In this document: positions 6,844 to 9,035 of the stretch, one piece after another
Position numbering within the stretch: the stretch's first letter is position 1
Layout: each line of letters begins with the position of its first letter
Source: Acidobacteriaceae bacterium
GTDB taxonomy: Bacteria > Acidobacteriota > Terriglobia > Terriglobales > Acidobacteriaceae
DNA length: 9,035 nucleotides
Reading direction: 5' to 3'
Assembly (NCBI GenBank): GCA_030040395.1
Contig: JASHTU010000309.1
Coordinates: 1 to 9,035 of the forward strand
Program-made: the position numbers and the translations under genes
The notes under the pieces: model-generated
The model's database searches: none
The model's input: the letters and a program-made list of their open reading frames with translations, nothing else
What the model was told of the DNA's origin: nothing

Positions 6844-6990
6844 CGGTTCCAGAGTTGCTGTACCTGGAAACCACAAACACCGAGTGGCATTTTCCTTTCC
6901 GGGGTCCCCAACGACTGATTTGTGCTCGCTGGGGCGGAAGTAAATGCCACCTCACACTGAACTACCACAAGCGCGGAAACTCTGGAACTG
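6844..6990. repeat. 147-nt nested foldback: palindromic repeat or structured RNA
   Basis: Outer arms GTTCCAGAGTT (6846-6856) and AACTCTGGAAC (6978-6988) are exact inverted repeats, extended by a G-U and a C-G pair to 6844/6990. Inside, two equal 27-nt segments pair partly, with several G-U wobbles. Next come an exact 9-bp stem, GTGGCATTT (6884-6892) with AAATGCCAC (6942-6950), then TTCC/GGAA (6897-6900/6936-6939), then CCCCAaCGA/TCGcTGGGG (6906-6914/6926-6934) with an 11-nt loop. No coding frame explains it and no target-site duplication is obvious. It could be a MITE-like or REP-like intergenic repeat, a small RNA, or a cis element of hemY. Confidence 0.6.
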
Positions 6991-7020
6991 GTCTAGGGCG
7001 CAACAACCGCGAACGATCGT

Positions 7021-7032
7021 TACCATGGAGTT
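7021..7032 (+). promoter_or_regulatory. Putative hemY -10 box at leaderless spacing
   Basis: TACCAT at 7021-7026 is followed by exactly 6 nt and then the ATG at 7033, the same geometry as before rlmB and mutM. The intervening GGAG is only 2 nt from that ATG, too close for a normal ribosome binding site, though it lies 11 nt from the alternative ATG at 7042. No -35 hexamer is clear. Confidence 0.4.
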
Positions 7033-8511
7033 ATGTCGGGAATGCGGATTGCGATCGTCGGTGGAGGAATAGCGGGGCTTGCCGCCGCCTACGAAGTCGA
7101 AAAGGCGCGCGCTGAAAACGCAGCCATCCAATACACGCTTTATGAGTCGCGCCCGCGCCTGGGCGGCTCGCTTGCTTCGGAGGTTGTGGATGGCGCCGTC
7201 CTTGAAGAGGGGCCCGATTCGTTCCTTACCGAAAAGCCTGCAGCCGCCGAGCTGTGCCGCGAGCTCGGCCTGGAAACAGACCTTCTGCCCTCCAACGACG
7301 CCGCCCGCAAAACCCACATCGTCGTCCACAACCGCCTCGTCGCTCTGCCTGACGGCCTCATGTTCCTGGTTCCCACCAAGCTCGCCGCCACTGCGTTTAC
7401 TCCTCTTTTTAGCATCGCCACCAAATTGCGCATGGCTGTCGAACTGTTGCATCCTCCGCGCCTCGACCACCCAGGCGATGAGTCGGTGGCGGCTCTGGTG
7501 GAGCGCCATTTCGGCGCCGAGGCCGTCGACCGCCTCGCCGACCCGCTGCTGAGCGGCATCTACGGCGGCGCCGCCGCCGAGCTCAGCGCCGCCGCCGTCC
7601 TCCCACGCCTTGTCGAAATGGAGACCCGCTTCGGCTCCCTCACCCGAGGCATGTTGGCCGCGCACCGCACCATGCAGGCACGGGTGAGGAACCTGTCCAA
7701 AACGCCGAACGGCGGAGCCGCCGCGCCGCGCCCCGTGTTCACGGCTCTCCGTGGCGGCATGTCGCAGTTGGTCGCCGCTCTTGTGGCTCGTCTCGACCCG
7801 GCTTCGCTGCGCCTCAACGCGCCCGTCGTTGCCATTGAGCGCGCCGACTCGGGGTGGAAGGTCGAAGCCGCGGGCGCGACCGGTCTTTACGATGGCCTGA
7901 TTGTGGCTTCGTCCGCGTGGGCTGCGGCGGGGCTTCTCGCGTCCGTAGATGGCGCCCTCGCCGCTGATCTGGACGCCATTCCATATTCCTCCTCAATCAC
8001 CGTCAATCTCATCTATGACGAGGCCCGCCTGGGGGACCTGCCGCAGGGCTTCGGCTTCCTGGTTCCCTCCAGTGAAGGCCGCGCCATGCTCGCCTGCACC
8101 TTCGCTCACCGCAAGTTTCTCGGCCGCACGCCCCCGGCCAAGGCGGTCTTCCGCGCCTTTCTCGGCGGCGTTCGCCGCGAGGCTCAACTCGCCCAGCCCG
8201 ACGAAACGCTCATCGCCACCGTCCGCCGCGAGCTCACGGAAATCCTCGGCCCGCGCACCTTCCCGCCAACCCTTGAGCCCGAACACGCCCGCGTGGCGCG
8301 TTGGAGCCGCGCCATGGCCCAGTACTCGGTCGGCCATCGCGAGCGCATCCAGCGCATTGCCGCCCGGGTTCGGGCGCTGGAAGGCCTGCGCCTGGCGGGC
8401 AACGCCTACGACGGCATCGGCGTTCCCGATTGCATCCGCCTCGGCCGCCAGGCAGCGCGTGAGCTCCTCGCCCCGCGCCAACCATCCACCCAATCTCTTC
8501 AAGCCTCCTAG
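7033..8511 (+). CDS. hemY: HemY-type protoporphyrinogen/coproporphyrinogen oxidase
   Basis: This 492-aa FAD-dependent oxidase (symbol hemG in some databases, unrelated to E. coli flavodoxin-type HemG) is predicted to oxidise protoporphyrinogen IX, or coproporphyrinogen III in the coproporphyrin-dependent route, in late heme synthesis. The N-terminal dinucleotide-binding fold has IAIVGGGIAGLAAAYE (6-21), followed by E38, R42 and G44-G45 (YESRPRLGG). Next come the family phrases EEGPDSF (58-64) and DPLLSGIYGG, and near the C-terminus RWSRAMAQYSVGH and LAGNAYDGIGVPDCI, the second FAD-contact region. Length is close to the family norm. The start could be 7033 or 7042; both leave the FAD motif intact, and 7033 is preferred for the TACCAT spacing. 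No other heme gene is adjacent. Choosing between proto- and copro-substrates is not possible from the sequence alone. Confidence 0.9.
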   Translation: MSGMRIAIVGGGIAGLAAAYEVEKARAENAAIQYTLYESRPRLGGSLASEVVDGAVLEEGPDSFLTEKPAAAELCRELGLETDLLPSNDAARKTHIVVHNRLVALPDGLMFLVPTKLAATAFTPLFSIATKLRMAVELLHPPRLDHPGDESVAALVERHFGAEAVDRLADPLLSGIYGGAAAELSAAAVLPRLVEMETRFGSLTRGMLAAHRTMQARVRNLSKTPNGGAAAPRPVFTALRGGMSQLVAALVARLDPASLRLNAPVVAIERADSGWKVEAAGATGLYDGLIVASSAWAAAGLLASVDGALAADLDAIPYSSSITVNLIYDEARLGDLPQGFGFLVPSSEGRAMLACTFAHRKFLGRTPPAKAVFRAFLGGVRREAQLAQPDETLIATVRRELTEILGPRTFPPTLEPEHARVARWSRAMAQYSVGHRERIQRIAARVRALEGLRLAGNAYDGIGVPDCIRLGRQAARELLAPRQPSTQSLQAS

Positions 8512-8529
8512 TTTCCAACCGAGCCCCGG

Positions 8530-8557
8530 TCCCTGTTTCCTGATCCCTGATCCCTGT
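8530..8557 (+). repeat. Four tandem 7-bp repeats upstream of mutM
   Basis: Four contiguous heptamers of consensus TYCCTGW occupy 8530-8536, 8537-8543, 8544-8550 and 8551-8557. They end 4 nt before the TACAAT box of mutM and cover the region where a -35 element would lie. A looser version of the same pyrimidine-rich repeat precedes rlmB. Confidence 0.75.
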
Positions 8558-8561
8558 CCTC

Positions 8562-8573
8562 TACAATGAACCG
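8562..8573 (+). promoter_or_regulatory. Putative mutM -10 box at leaderless spacing
   Basis: TACAAT at 8562-8567 matches the -10 consensus at five of six positions and is followed by exactly 6 nt before the ATG at 8574. No Shine-Dalgarno sequence is visible, so a leaderless transcript is likely. This is the best -10 match of the three similar boxes in the window. Confidence 0.55.
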
Positions 8574-9035
8574 ATGCCGGAGCTCCCCGAGGTCGAAACC
8601 GTGGCCCGCACCGTGGATGCGCGCCTGCGTGGCGACCGCATCGTTCAGGCCTGGTTCGGCAGCCATCGCGAGCCCTTTAAGACTTCGCCCTCCCGTCAAG
8701 CCAAGGGCCTCGAAGGATCCGTCATCCTTGCCGTCCATCGCAGCGGCAAGCACGTCGTCTTCGAGCTCGGCTGCTCCTCCGGCGGCCCTCCGCCCGCGTC
8801 TCCCGGCGCTCAATGGATCGTCCACCTTGGCATGACCGGCCAATTGCTGGTCAAGGAGCCCGAAGCGCCCGTCGCCCGCCACACCCATGCCCGGCTCTCT
8901 CTGGCCAGCGGACGCGAGCTGCGCTTTGTCGATCCCCGCCGCTTCGGCCGCCTCGAGTTCCGCAACCTCGCCCGCGCCGAGCGGTTCGCCCCGCCGGGAG
9001 CCGAGCCGCTCGAAATCGCGCCGCAGCCGTTCGCC
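8574..9035 (+). CDS. mutM: Formamidopyrimidine-DNA glycosylase (3'-truncated by window edge)
   Basis: The frame starts MPELPEVET, the Fpg/Nei signature in which P2 becomes the Schiff-base nucleophile after Met removal and E3 is catalytic; this fixes the ATG at 8574. The 154 visible residues run off the end of the window. The enzyme excises 8-oxoguanine and formamidopyrimidines and cleaves the abasic site. K59 (HRSGKH) matches the beta-hairpin Lys; HLGMTGQL contains the wedge Met M87; DPRRFG (120-125) gives the Arg/Phe residues that fill the gap left by the flipped base. This supports Fpg rather than Nei. A Gly/Pro/Ser-rich stretch (about 66-80) is longer than the equivalent E. coli loop. The helix-two-turn-helix and zinc finger lie outside the window. 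Confidence 0.93.
   Translation, partial: MPELPEVETVARTVDARLRGDRIVQAWFGSHREPFKTSPSRQAKGLEGSVILAVHRSGKHVVFELGCSSGGPPPASPGAQWIVHLGMTGQLLVKEPEAPVARHTHARLSLASGRELRFVDPRRFGRLEFRNLARAERFAPPGAEPLEIAPQPFA

Larger units (their letters stand above)
6724..7032. other. 309-bp non-coding region dominated by foldback sequence
   Basis: I find no credible gene here. A T-rich run at 6741-6747 is not preceded by a hairpin. The stretch contains a perfect 20-bp inverted repeat (6767-6819), a nested foldback (6844-6990), and about 40 bp before hemY that end in a TACCAT box. Both foldbacks are listed separately. Confidence 0.7.

Noticed and set aside
5960..7710. Minus-strand open frames opposite crp and hemY, and minus-strand frames covering 6677-6968
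   Set aside because: Arg/Gly/Ala-rich shadow translations with no motifs; those in the gap merely read through the inverted repeats.
8530..8557. Short tandem repeats as a CRISPR array
   Set aside because: Units are 7 bp and contiguous with no spacers, and no cas genes are present.
8566..8835. Open frame starting at ATG 8566, overlapping mutM
   Set aside because: Its ATG overlaps the TACAAT box, and the +1-shifted frame has no family similarity, while the frame from 8574 gives the unmistakable MPELPEVET start.

Overview
This 9 kb window of high-GC DNA reads as a chromosomal segment of an Acidobacteriota (Terriglobia-like) genome. The main reason is the large Oar-like TonB-dependent receptor at the left edge, with its typical plug/barrel phrases and aromatic C-terminus; this family is greatly expanded in that phylum. 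The taxonomic call is inference, since no rRNA or other strong marker is present. All seven supportable genes lie on the + strand. No tRNA, rRNA, transposase, integrase or CRISPR array is visible.

Layout. (1) 1-2598: the C-terminal 865 residues of a TonB-dependent outer-membrane receptor whose start lies outside the window. (2) 2686-5510: a two-gene unit with an ATGA overlap, coding for an RlmB-type SpoU rRNA 2'-O-methyltransferase and an exported protein with a peptidase-MA/M1-like domain whose catalytic Glu is missing (HALTH instead of HExxH). (3) 5511-5711: a regulatory gap with a perfect CRP-type palindrome (TGTGA-N6-TCACA), followed by a cluster of other palindromes. (4) 5712-6723: a small STAS protein with Asp at the usual phospho-Ser position, then a Crp/Fnr-family regulator with a CRP-like recognition helix. 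The palindrome next to them suggests autoregulation. (5) 6724-7032: a 309-bp non-coding gap dominated by foldback structure, namely a perfect 20-bp inverted repeat and a 147-nt nested, wobble-containing foldback. (6) 7033-8511: a HemY-type FAD-dependent protoporphyrinogen/coproporphyrinogen oxidase. (7) 8574-9035: the N-terminal 154 residues of formamidopyrimidine-DNA glycosylase (MutM/Fpg), cut by the window end.

The genes do not form one pathway: nutrient uptake, rRNA modification, a secreted protein, a local regulatory pair, heme synthesis and base-excision repair sit side by side. The main novelty is in the non-coding DNA. The rlmB, hemY and mutM start codons each follow a TACNNT box by exactly 6 nt and lack a usable Shine-Dalgarno sequence, which fits leaderless transcription. 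Two of these promoters also carry degenerate TCCCTG-type tandem repeats just upstream of the box.
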